Part shown: positions 45,636 through 54,942 of the stretch, piece after piece
Numbering within the stretch: the first letter of the stretch is position 1
Layout of the letters: each line of letters starts with the position of its first letter
Source of the DNA: Pseudorhizobium endolithicum
Lineage (GTDB): Bacteria; Pseudomonadota; Alphaproteobacteria; Rhizobiales; Rhizobiaceae
Direction of reading: 5' to 3'
Assembly: GCF_902153245.2 (NCBI RefSeq)
Contig: NZ_CABFWF030000015.1
Span: 62,001-126,000, forward strand
Length of the DNA stretch: 64,000 nucleotides
The notes under the pieces: generated by a model
Database searches by the model: none
What the model saw: only the letters and a program-made list of their open reading frames with translations
What the model was told of the DNA's origin: nothing
Program-made: the position numbers and the translations under genes

Positions 45636-46489
45636 CCGAAGAACTTCGTCGGGGCGCGCACCGCGTCGGGCAAGTGAAGGAGGTCACGAGCCTCGCGAAC
45701 CCGATCGTCAAGGACATCAAGGCGCTGACGAACAAGAAGGACCGCGAGCAGAGCGGCACCTTCATGGCGGAAGGGCTGAAGCTCGTCATCGACGCGCTCG
45801 AACTGGGCTGGACCATCCGCACCCTCGTCTATGCGAAGGCCGCCAAGGGAAAGCCGCTGGTGGAGCAGGTGGCCGCGAAGACGGTGGCGAGAGGAGGCCT
45901 CGTCCTCGAGGTCAGCGAGAAAGTGCTGTCGTCGATCACCCGGCGGGACAATCCGCAGATGGTGGTGGGGATTTTCGACCAGAAGTGGGCTCGGCTGCCG
46001 GATCTGGAGCTGACGAGCGACAAGACCTATGTGTCCCTCGACCGGGTCCGGGATCCGGGGAATCTCGGAACCATAATCCGCACGGCGGATGCCGCCGGTG
46101 CGTCCGGCGTGATCCTCCTCGGGGAGTGCACCGATCCGTTCTCGCTGGAGACGGTGCGGGCAACGATGGGCTCGATCTTTGCGGTACCGCTCGTCCGGGC
46201 GACGGCCGAGGAATTCCTGGCCTGGAGAAAAGGCGGGGCGATGGAACTCGTCGCGACGCATCTCGCCGGCGCCGCCGATTATCGCAGCGTCGACTATACG
46301 AAGAACCCAGTAGTGCTGCTGATGGGCAACGAGCAATCTGGCCTGCCCGATCTGCTCGCAAAGGCGGCGGACCGGCTGGTGCGCATTCCGCAGCAGGGAC
46401 GGGCGGACAGCCTCAATCTGGCGGTCGCCACGGCCGTCATGCTGTTTGAGGCACGCCGACACCTCCTCGTATTGGAGGATGACGAATGA
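45632..46489 (+). CDS. TrmH/SpoU family RNA 2'-O-methyltransferase
   Basis: A 285-residue SPOUT enzyme. An N-terminal L30e-like RNA-binding part (about 10-110) precedes a knotted domain with [20 protein letters not shown] (motif 1, catalytic Arg), [14 protein letters not shown] (motif 2) and [20 protein letters not shown] (motif 3). It 2'-O-methylates rRNA or tRNA; the exact site is unknown. Coupled by ATGA overlaps to the RlmI-like gene upstream and lspA downstream. Confidence 0.94.
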   Translation: MTEELRRGAHRVGQVKEVTSLANPIVKDIKALTNKKDREQSGTFMAEGLKLVIDALELGWTIRTLVYAKAAKGKPLVEQVAAKTVARGGLVLEVSEKVLSSITRRDNPQMVVGIFDQKWARLPDLELTSDKTYVSLDRVRDPGNLGTIIRTADAAGASGVILLGECTDPFSLETVRATMGSIFAVPLVRATAEEFLAWRKGGAMELVATHLAGAADYRSVDYTKNPVVLLMGNEQSGLPDLLAKAADRLVRIPQQGRADSLNLAVATAVMLFEARRHLLVLEDDE

Positions 46490-46992
46490 CGGGCGCGGCT
46501 TCGATCTTCTCGCGTCCTGCCGTGGCTGTCGTCATCGTTCTGCTGGCGATTGCCCTGGACCAGGCAATCAAGTTTGCGGTGGAAACCCATCTTCCCATGG
46601 AAGAGGCGGTGCCGGTGATCCCGATGCTCGCCCTGTACCGTACCTACAATCTTGGGGTGGCGTTCTCTCTGCTGTCCGGAATGGAGAGGGAATTCATCAT
46701 CGGGATGCGGGTCGTCATCGTGGCCTTCGTGCTGTGGCTCTGGCGGCGTAGCCCGAAGGAGCGGACGTTCGCACACCTCGGCTTCACCCTCATCGTGGCG
46801 GGCGCCCTCGGCAACCTTGTGGACGGCTTTCTCTACGGGCATGTGATCGACTACATCCTTTTCTACACCTCCACCTGGTCCTTTGCGGTGTTCAACCTCG
46901 CCGACAGCTTCATTTCGATCGGCGCGGTCCTGGTCATCCTCGACGAGCTGTTCGTTGCAAAGCCGTTGGGATCGCCGGAGGAGGGCGAGTAG
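46486..46992 (+). CDS. lspA: Lipoprotein signal peptidase (SPase II)
   Basis: A 168-residue inner-membrane aspartyl peptidase that cleaves prolipoproteins. Four helices are visible; conserved stretches are [34 protein letters not shown] (first catalytic Asp) and [15 protein letters not shown] (second). Its ATG overlaps the previous stop by 4 bp, so it is translated with the methyltransferase genes. The hybrid kinase gene follows 63 bp later. Confidence 0.97.
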   Translation: MTGAASIFSRPAVAVVIVLLAIALDQAIKFAVETHLPMEEAVPVIPMLALYRTYNLGVAFSLLSGMEREFIIGMRVVIVAFVLWLWRRSPKERTFAHLGFTLIVAGALGNLVDGFLYGHVIDYILFYTSTWSFAVFNLADSFISIGAVLVILDELFVAKPLGSPEEGE

Positions 46993-47055
46993 AGAAAGTC
47001 TTAGCGATTGGTGCCGCAGTATGCCGACACGGCGACGCCAGGGCAGGCCTTTTCC

Positions 47056-48723
47056 ATGCGCACTTTCTCTGTTCATCCCAAGGATTGGATTAAGTCTCTC
47101 CGCCAGGTTCGTCCAAGGATTGCGGCTCGTCTCACGGCACGCAGCCGTCGCGCCGAGACGAGCAATGCAGCGATGTCGCGTCAGATGGCGGCGGTGGTGC
47201 ATGAGCTTCGCACGCCTCTGAACGGAATTCTCGGGATGACCTACCTGCTCGGCCAGACGAAGCTGACGGCCGAGCAGCAGAACTACCTGAGCGGCATCCG
47301 CCAGTCCGGCCATGCGCTGGCGCAACTGGTCGAAGACCTTCTGGACCTCTCGACGCTGGAAGCGGGAAAGTTCCGCCTGAACGCGAGGGTGGCCAATCTC
47401 CGTCAGCTGATCGAAAGCGTCGTGGAGATGCTGGCGCCGCGTGCCCACGAGAAGCGTATCGAGATAGCCGCGACGGTGGCCGCCGACGTGCCGGAGCTTC
47501 TCGAATTCGATCCGGCCCGGCTCCGCCAGGTCCTTTTCAACGTGATCGGCAACGCGGTGAAGTTTACCGGGCAGGGTGGTGTCCTCATTCGCGTTCATGT
47601 CGAGGAGCCGGATGTCGTGATTGCGGTCAGCGACACGGGACCGGGCATGACGGCCGAGGCCCAGAAGCGCCTCTTCCAGGACTTCGAGCAGATGGGAGAC
47701 GCCGCGCAGCGCAGCGGGGGAACGGGACTCGGCTTGGCGATTGCGTGTCGGATCCTCCGTGAATTCGGAGGCTCGCTCTCCGCCATCAGCGAGAGCGGTG
47801 TCGGCAGTAGCTTCACGATCCGTTTCCCGCTCCGGCTGGCGGAAGATGCGGCGGCCGGGGCGGGGCAGCGGAACAGGTTGCTGGTAGGAAGCCGGGTGCT
47901 GCTGCTCGCGCCCGCAGGGCCGGCAGCAACCGCCATGGCCGCAACGATAGAAACGCTCGGCGGATTTTGCCGCCGTGCCGGCAGTGCGGAGGAGGCCGCC
48001 GAAGCTCTTGCTCACAATGCCCGCAACGCCGGCCGCTTCACCGATCTCATCGTCGATCACCGCATGGCGGCCGAAGCCCTGGCGGGCTTGGAACAGGCTG
48101 CGCCCTATCGCATACTGCTCGTCAACCCGGAGGAGCGCGCCTCGCAACCGCAGGACCTCTACGATGCCTGGCTGATCCGGCCGCTGCGGGAGAAATCTCT
48201 GATCGACGTCCTGGTGGGCCGCCTCAGAAGGCGGGACGGTGCAGCGGTTGTGCCGGTGGAGAACCGGACGGAGGATCGTGCCGCGCGGTCGCTCGCCGTT
48301 CTCGTTGCCGAAGATGATCCCGTCAGTGCGATGCTCGTCAGTGCGGTGCTGCGCAAGGCCGGTCACCGGGTGACCCTCGCGGAGGATGCTGCGGCGCTGC
48401 TCGAACGCGCAACGTCTTCTGTCGACAGGCAAGACCTGATCGTCAGCGACCTGCATATGCCGGGGATGGATGTCGTCGAGGCATTGTCGGCCGTGCGCCG
48501 GCACGAGAAAACGACGGGACTGCATTCCCGTCCCATCATCGTTCTTTCAGGCGATGCTGCGGAGAATTCCCCCGATGGCCTGGAGTCCCTGGCGATAAGT
48601 GCAAAACTGACGAAGCCGGCGGATCCCGCACATTTGTTGAGGATCATCGATAGCCTGGCAGTCGCGACGTTTCCTGCCGCGAACCGCATTGACGTCCCAG
48701 CTTCCGCGCCCCTATTGTCATAA
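47056..48723 (+). CDS. Sensor-less hybrid histidine kinase with pseudo-receiver and receiver domains
   Basis: A 555-residue soluble kinase with no transmembrane or PAS segment. Order: DHp with phospho-His49 (VVHELRTPLNG), ATPase domain with N-box around residues 162-170, DTGPGM (193-198) and GGTGLGLAI (221-229); first receiver (about 278-390); second receiver (about 412-532) with acidic E419/D420/D421, phospho-Asp465 (VSDLHMPGMD) and Lys520. The first receiver lacks the acidic pair and has Arg375 where Lys is expected, so it looks degenerate. The linker holds an EDR triplet (406-408). The order resembles Caulobacter ShkA. A GTG at 47008 is a possible longer start. Confidence 0.88.
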   Translation: MRTFSVHPKDWIKSLRQVRPRIAARLTARSRRAETSNAAMSRQMAAVVHELRTPLNGILGMTYLLGQTKLTAEQQNYLSGIRQSGHALAQLVEDLLDLSTLEAGKFRLNARVANLRQLIESVVEMLAPRAHEKRIEIAATVAADVPELLEFDPARLRQVLFNVIGNAVKFTGQGGVLIRVHVEEPDVVIAVSDTGPGMTAEAQKRLFQDFEQMGDAAQRSGGTGLGLAIACRILREFGGSLSAISESGVGSSFTIRFPLRLAEDAAAGAGQRNRLLVGSRVLLLAPAGPAATAMAATIETLGGFCRRAGSAEEAAEALAHNARNAGRFTDLIVDHRMAAEALAGLEQAAPYRILLVNPEERASQPQDLYDAWLIRPLREKSLIDVLVGRLRRRDGAAVVPVENRTEDRAARSLAVLVAEDDPVSAMLVSAVLRKAGHRVTLAEDAAALLERATSSVDRQDLIVSDLHMPGMDVVEALSAVRRHEKTTGLHSRPIIVLSGDAAENSPDGLESLAISAKLTKPADPAHLLRIIDSLAVATFPAANRIDVPASAPLLS

Positions 48724-48726
48724 CCG

Positions 48727-48744
48727 GTGTCATTTTTCTGTTGT
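48727..48744 (+). promoter_or_regulatory. PHO-box-like repeat upstream of olsB
   Basis: GTGTCAT (48727-48733) and CTGTTGT (48738-48744) are separated by TTTT, the 7+4+7 spacing of PhoB sites. TTGTCAT at 48715-48721 is a third related copy, offset by one extra base. The pair ends about 47 bp before the olsB ATG. Ornithine-lipid synthesis in S. meliloti depends on PhoB under phosphate limitation. Confidence 0.6.
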
Positions 48745-48791
48745 GGGAAGATGATTAGTGGCGGTGAGTTGAACCTGCGGGGCAAATCACC

Positions 48792-49661
48792 ATGGCGCTG
48801 GAATTCCTGAAGCACGACGTGAACGCGAACCCTAGCCAGCCTCTGCTGCTGCATCCGGCCGGCGAAATCCTCGGGCGGATCGGCAGCCTCGAAACGCGCC
48901 TCGCACGCAACGAGCGCGAGGTGGATGCTGCGCAGGCTGTTCGCTTCAGAGTGTTCGTGGAGGAAATGAAGGCACAACTTCCTCCCGACGCGATGCGCCT
49001 GCGCCGGGATGTCGATGTCTTCGATTCGTTCTGCGACCACCTGCTCGTCATCGACCGGGCCATCGAGGGCGATGTCGAGGACCAGATCGTGGGAACCTAC
49101 CGCGTGCTGCGCCAGCAGGTGGCCATGTCCCATGGCGGCTTCTATTCTGCCTCGGAATTCGAGATCGGGCCGATGCTGGAGCGTCATTCCGACAAGCAGT
49201 TCATGGAGCTCGGCCGTTCCTGCGTCCTTCCTGCCTACCGGACGAAGCGGACGGTGGAACTGCTGTGGCAGGGGAACTGGGCCTATGCGCTGAGGCATGG
49301 CATCGGCGCGATGTTCGGTTGCGCATCCTTTCCCGGGGTCCGGCCGGAAGAACATGCCCTGGCCCTCTCCTTCCTCCATCACAATGTGAAGGTGAGCGGC
49401 GAGTGGGCCGTATCGGCGCGGCCGGAACTCCACCGGGAGATGGATCTGATGCCGCGCGAAGGCGTCGATGCCCGTAAGGCGCTGGCTGCCATGCCGCCGC
49501 TGATCAAGGGCTACCTGCGGCTTGGCGCGATGATCGGCGAGGGAGCGGTGGTGGACCAGGCCTTCAATACCACCGACGTCCTGGTGGTATTGCCGATCGC
49601 GGCGATCTCGGCCCGCTACATCAACTATTACGGTGCTGACGCGGGCCGCTTCGCAAGCTGA
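48792..49661 (+). CDS. olsB: L-ornithine N(alpha)-acyltransferase
   Basis: A 289-residue GNAT-fold enzyme that adds a 3-hydroxyacyl chain from ACP to ornithine, the first step of ornithine-lipid synthesis. The sequence closely follows rhizobial OlsB: VDAAQAVRFRVFVEEMKAQ, FMELGRSCVLPAYRTKRTVE, VRPEEHALALSFLHHNVKV and the C-terminal RYINYYGADAGRF. OlsA, the second acyltransferase, is not in the window. PHO-box-like repeats stand upstream. It is convergent with tme/maeB. Confidence 0.96.
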   Translation: MALEFLKHDVNANPSQPLLLHPAGEILGRIGSLETRLARNEREVDAAQAVRFRVFVEEMKAQLPPDAMRLRRDVDVFDSFCDHLLVIDRAIEGDVEDQIVGTYRVLRQQVAMSHGGFYSASEFEIGPMLERHSDKQFMELGRSCVLPAYRTKRTVELLWQGNWAYALRHGIGAMFGCASFPGVRPEEHALALSFLHHNVKVSGEWAVSARPELHREMDLMPREGVDARKALAAMPPLIKGYLRLGAMIGEGAVVDQAFNTTDVLVVLPIAAISARYINYYGADAGRFAS

Positions 49662-49685
49662 GCGCGGCCCGCCTCAGCCTGAGGT

Positions 49686-51971
49686 TTACGTTCCCGCATT
49701 GTAGGCCGCGATCGCGGCCATGTTGACGATGTCGGAATCCTTGGCCCCCATGGAGGTGATCTGCACCGACTTGTCGAGCCCGACGAGCAGCGGCCCGATG
49801 ACGGTCGCCGTCCCGAGTTCAGCCAGCATTCGCGTCGAGATGGAGGCCGAGTGGATCGCCGGCATCACCAGCACGTTGGCCGTTCCCGAAAGACGGCAGA
49901 AGGGGTATTGCTCCATGCGTTGCGGGTTCAAGGCGGTGTCCGCACCCATTTCCCCGTCATACTCGAAATCGACCTGGCGACGGTCGAGGATCTTGACTGC
50001 TTCCCGCACCCGCTCGGATCGTTCGCCCGTGGGTTGGCCGAAGGTGGAATAGGCCAGCATCGCCACCCGGGGTTCATAGCCCATGCGGCGCGCGACGCGT
50101 GCGGCTTCGACCGCGATGTCCGCCAGTTCCTCCGCCGTCGGCATGTCATGGACGGCCGTGTCCGCCACGAAGACGGTCCGGCCGCGGGAAAGCACCAGCG
50201 AAACGCCGATGACACGGTGGCCGGGCTTGGTGTCGATGCAGCGGCGCACATCCTGAAGAGCCGTCGCGTAATTTCGGGTCGTGCCCGTCACCATGGCGTC
50301 GGCGTCGCCGACCGCCACCATGGTGGCCGCAAAATGGTTGCGGTCGTTATGAATGAGGCGCTGCACGTCGCGCAGCAGGAAGCCCTTCCGCTGCAGGCGT
50401 GCGTAAAGGTGATCGATATAGGTTTCGACGCGGTCGGAGATGCGGGCGTTGACGATCTCGATGTTGGGGCGGTCGAGTTCGATGCCGGCCTTCTCCGCCG
50501 TTGCCCGGATGACGTCGTCCCGACCGAGCAGGATCGCCGTGCCGAGTTGGTGGTGCGCGAAGGAAATCGCCGCGCGCATGACCTGCTCTTCTTCCGCTTC
50601 CGCGAAGACGACCCGCTTCGGGAAGCGGCGGACCCGTTCATAGATGCCTTGCGTCGTCGCGGCGATCGGATCCCGGCGGGCGGAGAGCTCACGCGCATAG
50701 GCGGCGAGATCGGTGATGTTCTTGCGGGCCACGCCGCTTTCCATCGCCGCTTCCGCGACGGCGACCGGAATGGCTGAAATCAGCCGCGGATCGAACGGCA
50801 CGGGGATGATGTATTGCGAGCCGAAGCGCGGCCGGTTGCCCTGGTAGGCGGCGGCGACATCGTCCGGTACGTCCTCGCGCGCCAGGTTGGCGAGCGCCCG
50901 CACGGCGGCGATCTTCATGGCATCGTTGATCTGGGTCGCCCGCACGTCGAGGGCGCCGCGGAAGATATAGGGAAAACCGAGGACGTTGTTGACCTGGTTG
51001 GGATAGTCCGAACGGCCTGTCGCCATGATCGCATCGTCCCGGATGCGCGAAACCTCTTCCGGCGTGATCTCGGGATCCGGATTGGCCATTGCGAAGATGA
51101 TCGGCCGCTCCGCCATGGAGCGGATCATTTCTTCGGAGAAGGCGCCCTTCTGCGATAGGCCGAAGACCACGTCGGCGCCATTCATCGCCTCCTCCAGCGT
51201 ACGCTTGTCGGTCTTGGCTGCGTGCGCCGATTTCCACTGGTTCATGCCTTCGGTGCGGCCCTGGTAGATGACGCCCTTGGTGTCGCAGAGGATGATGTTG
51301 TCGGGGTTGAAGCCCATCGCCTTGATGAGCTCGATGCAGGCGATGGCTGCGGCGCCGGCGCCGTTGCAGACGAGGTTCGTCGTCGCGAGGTCGCGGCCGG
51401 TCAGTTCCAGGGCGTTGATCAGTCCGGCGGCAGCGATGATCGCAGTTCCGTGCTGGTCGTCGTGGAAGACCGGAATATCCATCAGCTCGCGCAGGCGGCT
51501 TTCGATGATGAAGCATTCCGGCGCCTTGATGTCTTCGAGATTGATGCCGCCGAAGGAGGGTCCGAGGAACCGCACGCAGTTGATGAATTCGTCGACGTTC
51601 TCCGTGTCGACCTCGAGATCGATGGAATCCACATCGGCGAAGCGCTTGAACAGCACCGACTTGCCTTCCATCACGGGCTTTGAGGCCAGCGCGCCGAGAT
51701 TGCCGAGCCCCAGGATGGCGGTGCCGTTGGAAATCACGGCCACCATGTTGCCGCGCGTCGTGTAGTCGTAGGCGGTGGCGGGATCGGCGGCGATCGCCTT
51801 AACCGGAACGGCAACACCCGGAGAATAGGCCAGCGACAAGTCGCGCTGCGTCGCCATCGGCTTTGTCGGATTGATCTCCAGCTTGCCGGGGCGGCCCTCC
51901 GCGTGAAAGGCGAGTGCTTCCTGTTCCGTCACGGAAGCGCGTTGCCGGGCGGCCTTGTCGTTCACGGGCAT
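49686..51971 (-). CDS. tme: NADP-dependent malic enzyme with C-terminal phosphotransacetylase-like domain
   Basis: A 761-residue fusion. The malic enzyme part (about 1-430) shows GKLEINPTKPMATQRDLSLA, NGTAILGLGNLG, IPVFHDDQHGTAIIAAAGLI and the nucleotide-binding LVCNGAGAAAIACIELI. The PTA-like part (about 440-761) shows VFAEAEEEQVMRAA and VMPAIHSASISTRML but is thought inactive and allosteric. It makes pyruvate and NADPH from malate. Position between olsB and mutS matches tme of S. meliloti rather than the NAD-dependent dme; cofactor is inferred from that. Also called maeB. Confidence 0.9.
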   Translation of the reverse strand: MPVNDKAARQRASVTEQEALAFHAEGRPGKLEINPTKPMATQRDLSLAYSPGVAVPVKAIAADPATAYDYTTRGNMVAVISNGTAILGLGNLGALASKPVMEGKSVLFKRFADVDSIDLEVDTENVDEFINCVRFLGPSFGGINLEDIKAPECFIIESRLRELMDIPVFHDDQHGTAIIAAAGLINALELTGRDLATTNLVCNGAGAAAIACIELIKAMGFNPDNIILCDTKGVIYQGRTEGMNQWKSAHAAKTDKRTLEEAMNGADVVFGLSQKGAFSEEMIRSMAERPIIFAMANPDPEITPEEVSRIRDDAIMATGRSDYPNQVNNVLGFPYIFRGALDVRATQINDAMKIAAVRALANLAREDVPDDVAAAYQGNRPRFGSQYIIPVPFDPRLISAIPVAVAEAAMESGVARKNITDLAAYARELSARRDPIAATTQGIYERVRRFPKRVVFAEAEEEQVMRAAISFAHHQLGTAILLGRDDVIRATAEKAGIELDRPNIEIVNARISDRVETYIDHLYARLQRKGFLLRDVQRLIHNDRNHFAATMVAVGDADAMVTGTTRNYATALQDVRRCIDTKPGHRVIGVSLVLSRGRTVFVADTAVHDMPTAEELADIAVEAARVARRMGYEPRVAMLAYSTFGQPTGERSERVREAVKILDRRQVDFEYDGEMGADTALNPQRMEQYPFCRLSGTANVLVMPAIHSASISTRMLAELGTATVIGPLLVGLDKSVQITSMGAKDSDIVNMAAIAAYNAGT

Positions 51972-52084
51972 AGCTTCTCCAGCTTCTTGTGGGCAGCCTT
52001 CTTTCCGGCCGCGGCAGATGTTGTCTTTCAGGGGTCAACATCGATAGAGTCGCCAATCCCCGCGCGCAACAAAAAATCGGTTCC

Positions 52085-54820
52085 GTGACCCAGTTTGAAA
52101 GATTCTCCATCGACGCGCTGAGCACGGCTGAACTGGCCTCGGCCGAAAGCCGCGCCTCGGCGACGCCGATGATGGAGCAGTACATCGAGATCAAGGCGAA
52201 CAATCCGGATTCGCTGCTGTTCTACCGGATGGGCGACTTCTACGAGCTCTTCTTCGAAGACGCGGTGGAAGCCTCTCGGGCGCTCGGCATCACGCTGACC
52301 AGGCGCGGGCAGCACATGGGGCAGGACATCCCCATGTGCGGGGTGCCGATCCATGCGGCGGACGACTATCTGCAGAAACTGATCTCGCTGGGCTTCCGCG
52401 TCGCCGTCTGCGAACAGGTGGAAGATCCCGCCGAGGCGAAGAAGCGCGGCTCCAAATCGGTCGTGAAACGCGATGTGGTGCGTCTGGTGACGCCCGGCAC
52501 CTTGACCGAGGAGAAGCTGCTTTCCCCGTCCGAGTCGAATTACCTGATGGCTGTCGCCCGCATCCGCGGATCGAGCGAGCCGCAGCTGGCACTCGCGTGG
52601 ATCGATATCTCGACCGGCGTCTTCCGTCTCGCCGAGACGGACCAGGGGCGGCTCCTGGCAGACGTGCTGCGGATCGAGCCGCGCGAGTTGATCGTGCCGG
52701 ATACCATGTTTCACGATGCGGACCTCAAGCCCGTCTTCGATATGCTCGGCAAGGTGGCGGTGCCGCAACCGGGTGTTTTGTTCGACAGCGCCAGTGCGGA
52801 AGGTCGTATCACCCGTTACTTTAGTGTCGGTACGCTCGATGGTTTCGGCAGCTTCTCGCGGGCCGAACTGGCGGCGGCCGCCGCCGCGATCGCCTATGTC
52901 GAGAAGACGCAGATATCGGAGCGTCCGCCGCTTGGTATTCCCGAACGGGAGAGCGCTGCATCCACCCTCTTCATCGACCCGGCCACCCGCGGCAATCTCG
53001 AATTGACGCGGACACTGTCCGGTGACCGCGAAGGGACGCTTCTGAAGGCGATCGATCGGACCGTCACGGGCGGGGGCGCGCGCCTGCTTGCGGAGCGGCT
53101 GATGTCGCCGCTGACCGACCCGTTGCGGATCAATCGCCGATTGGATTCCATCTCCTTTCTCCTGGATGAGCCTTTGCTCTGTTCGGATCTGCGCGCGGCC
53201 CTGAAGCATGTGCCGGACATGCCGCGGGCGCTCTCACGTCTGGCGCTCGATCGCGGAGGCCCCCGTGACCTGGGCGCCATCCTGCGCGGCCTGGGGGCCT
53301 CCCGGGCCGTCGCCGCCTTCCTCGAAAAGGCCATGCTGCCGGAGGAACTGGGTGAGGCCTTGGCAGATCTCAAGGCGCTGCCGGCGGATCTGGAGGCGAT
53401 GCTGGGCGGTCTGCTCGCTGACGAGCTGCCGCTCCTGAAGCGTGACGGCGGCTTTCTGCGCGACGGCGCCGACGCCGAACTCGACGAGGTCAGGGCGCTC
53501 CGCGACCAGTCCCGGCGGGTGATTGCCGGCCTGCAGTTGCAATATGCCGAGGAAACCGGCGTCAGGTCGCTGAAGATCAAGCACAACAACGTTCTCGGCT
53601 ATTTCATAGAGGTCACCGTGGGCAATGCCGGCCCCATGACCGATACACCGGAAGGCAAGGCCCGTTTCATACACCGCCAGACCATGGCGAACGCCATGCG
53701 CTTCACCACCACCGAGCTTGCGGACCTGGAGAGCAGGATCGCCAATGCGGCGGATCGCGCGCTGTCCATCGAGCTTGCGGCCTTCGCTCGTATGGTCGAA
53801 GCGGTGACCGGCCAGGCTGAAGCTATCAAGAAGGGTGCCCGCGCCATCGCCTCGATCGATGTTGCGGCCGGCCTCGCATGTCTGGCCGAGGAATGGGGCT
53901 ATCATCGCCCCGTCGTCGATGGCTCGCGCATGTTCGCGATCGTGGGCGGGCGCCATCCGGTGGTGGAGCAGGCTTTGAGGCGCCAGTCGGAAGGTCCGTT
54001 CATCGCCAACGATTGCGACCTTTCTCCTGCCGAGGGAGGGGAATTCGGCGCGCTGTGGCTGCTGACCGGCCCTAACATGGGCGGTAAGTCGACCTTTCTG
54101 CGGCAGAACGCGTTGATCGCAATTCTCGCCCAGATGGGTTCCTTCGTTCCGGCCGCTTCAGCGCATATCGGAGTGGTGGATCGGCTGTTCTCGCGCGTCG
54201 GAGCCTCCGACGATCTTGCCCGTGGACGCTCCACCTTCATGGTGGAAATGGTGGAGACGGCGGCGATCCTCAACCAGGCGACGGACCGCTCGCTGGTGAT
54301 CCTGGACGAGATCGGCAGGGGGACGGCGACCTTCGACGGCCTGTCGATCGCCTGGGCGGCCGTCGAGCACCTTCACGAGGGGAACAGGTGCCGAGGGCTC
54401 TTCGCCACCCACTTCCACGAACTGACGGTTCTCTCCGAGAAGCTCGCGCGGCTCTCCAATGCCACCATGCGGGTGAAGGAGTGGGACGGCGAGGTGATCT
54501 TCCTTCACGAGGTCGGTCCCGGCGCAGCCGACCGCTCCTACGGCATCCAGGTGGCCCGGCTAGCCGGGCTGCCGGCTTCCGTCGTCGCCCGCGCCCGCGA
54601 TGTCCTGACCATGTTGGAGGATTCCGACCGGAAGAATCCGGCCAGCCAGTTGATCGACGACCTGCCGCTCTTCCAGGTGGCGGTCCGGCGCGAGGAACAG
54701 CGGAAATCGGGATCCTCCGCGGTCGAGGAAAGGCTGAAGGCGATCAATCCCGACGATATGACGCCCAGGGAAGCTCTGGAGGCGCTTTATGCGCTGAAGA
54801 AGCAGCTTTCAGCGAACTGA
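52085..54820 (+). CDS. mutS: DNA mismatch repair protein MutS
   Basis: A 911-residue mismatch-recognition ATPase. The Phe-x-Glu mismatch wedge is in [17 protein letters not shown] (about residues 44-60). The C-terminal ATPase has Walker [33 protein letters not shown] and THFHELTVL. The GTG at 52085 is taken as start because [19 protein letters not shown] follows at the usual distance; another GTG at 51989 lies in the leader. It diverges from tme/maeB and precedes glnD. Confidence 0.97.
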   Translation: MTQFERFSIDALSTAELASAESRASATPMMEQYIEIKANNPDSLLFYRMGDFYELFFEDAVEASRALGITLTRRGQHMGQDIPMCGVPIHAADDYLQKLISLGFRVAVCEQVEDPAEAKKRGSKSVVKRDVVRLVTPGTLTEEKLLSPSESNYLMAVARIRGSSEPQLALAWIDISTGVFRLAETDQGRLLADVLRIEPRELIVPDTMFHDADLKPVFDMLGKVAVPQPGVLFDSASAEGRITRYFSVGTLDGFGSFSRAELAAAAAAIAYVEKTQISERPPLGIPERESAASTLFIDPATRGNLELTRTLSGDREGTLLKAIDRTVTGGGARLLAERLMSPLTDPLRINRRLDSISFLLDEPLLCSDLRAALKHVPDMPRALSRLALDRGGPRDLGAILRGLGASRAVAAFLEKAMLPEELGEALADLKALPADLEAMLGGLLADELPLLKRDGGFLRDGADAELDEVRALRDQSRRVIAGLQLQYAEETGVRSLKIKHNNVLGYFIEVTVGNAGPMTDTPEGKARFIHRQTMANAMRFTTTELADLESRIANAADRALSIELAAFARMVEAVTGQAEAIKKGARAIASIDVAAGLACLAEEWGYHRPVVDGSRMFAIVGGRHPVVEQALRRQSEGPFIANDCDLSPAEGGEFGALWLLTGPNMGGKSTFLRQNALIAILAQMGSFVPAASAHIGVVDRLFSRVGASDDLARGRSTFMVEMVETAAILNQATDRSLVILDEIGRGTATFDGLSIAWAAVEHLHEGNRCRGLFATHFHELTVLSEKLARLSNATMRVKEWDGEVIFLHEVGPGAADRSYGIQVARLAGLPASVVARARDVLTMLEDSDRKNPASQLIDDLPLFQVAVRREEQRKSGSSAVEERLKAINPDDMTPREALEALYALKKQLSAN

Positions 54821-54942
54821 CGCGGCAGGTCTTTCACTCCGTCGTTCATGCGAGGTGGTGAACGCGCCGGCGATTATAGGCATTGTCCAGTATGATCGGG
54901 AACGGATATAGGCTTCTGGCAGGCGGGCATCAGCAGGACACC

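Noticed and set aside
46294..48525. A 743-codon open frame on the minus strand
   Set aside because: It is antisense to the TrmH gene, lspA and the hybrid kinase, has low-complexity Arg/His-rich composition and no family similarity. Long antisense frames are common at this GC content.
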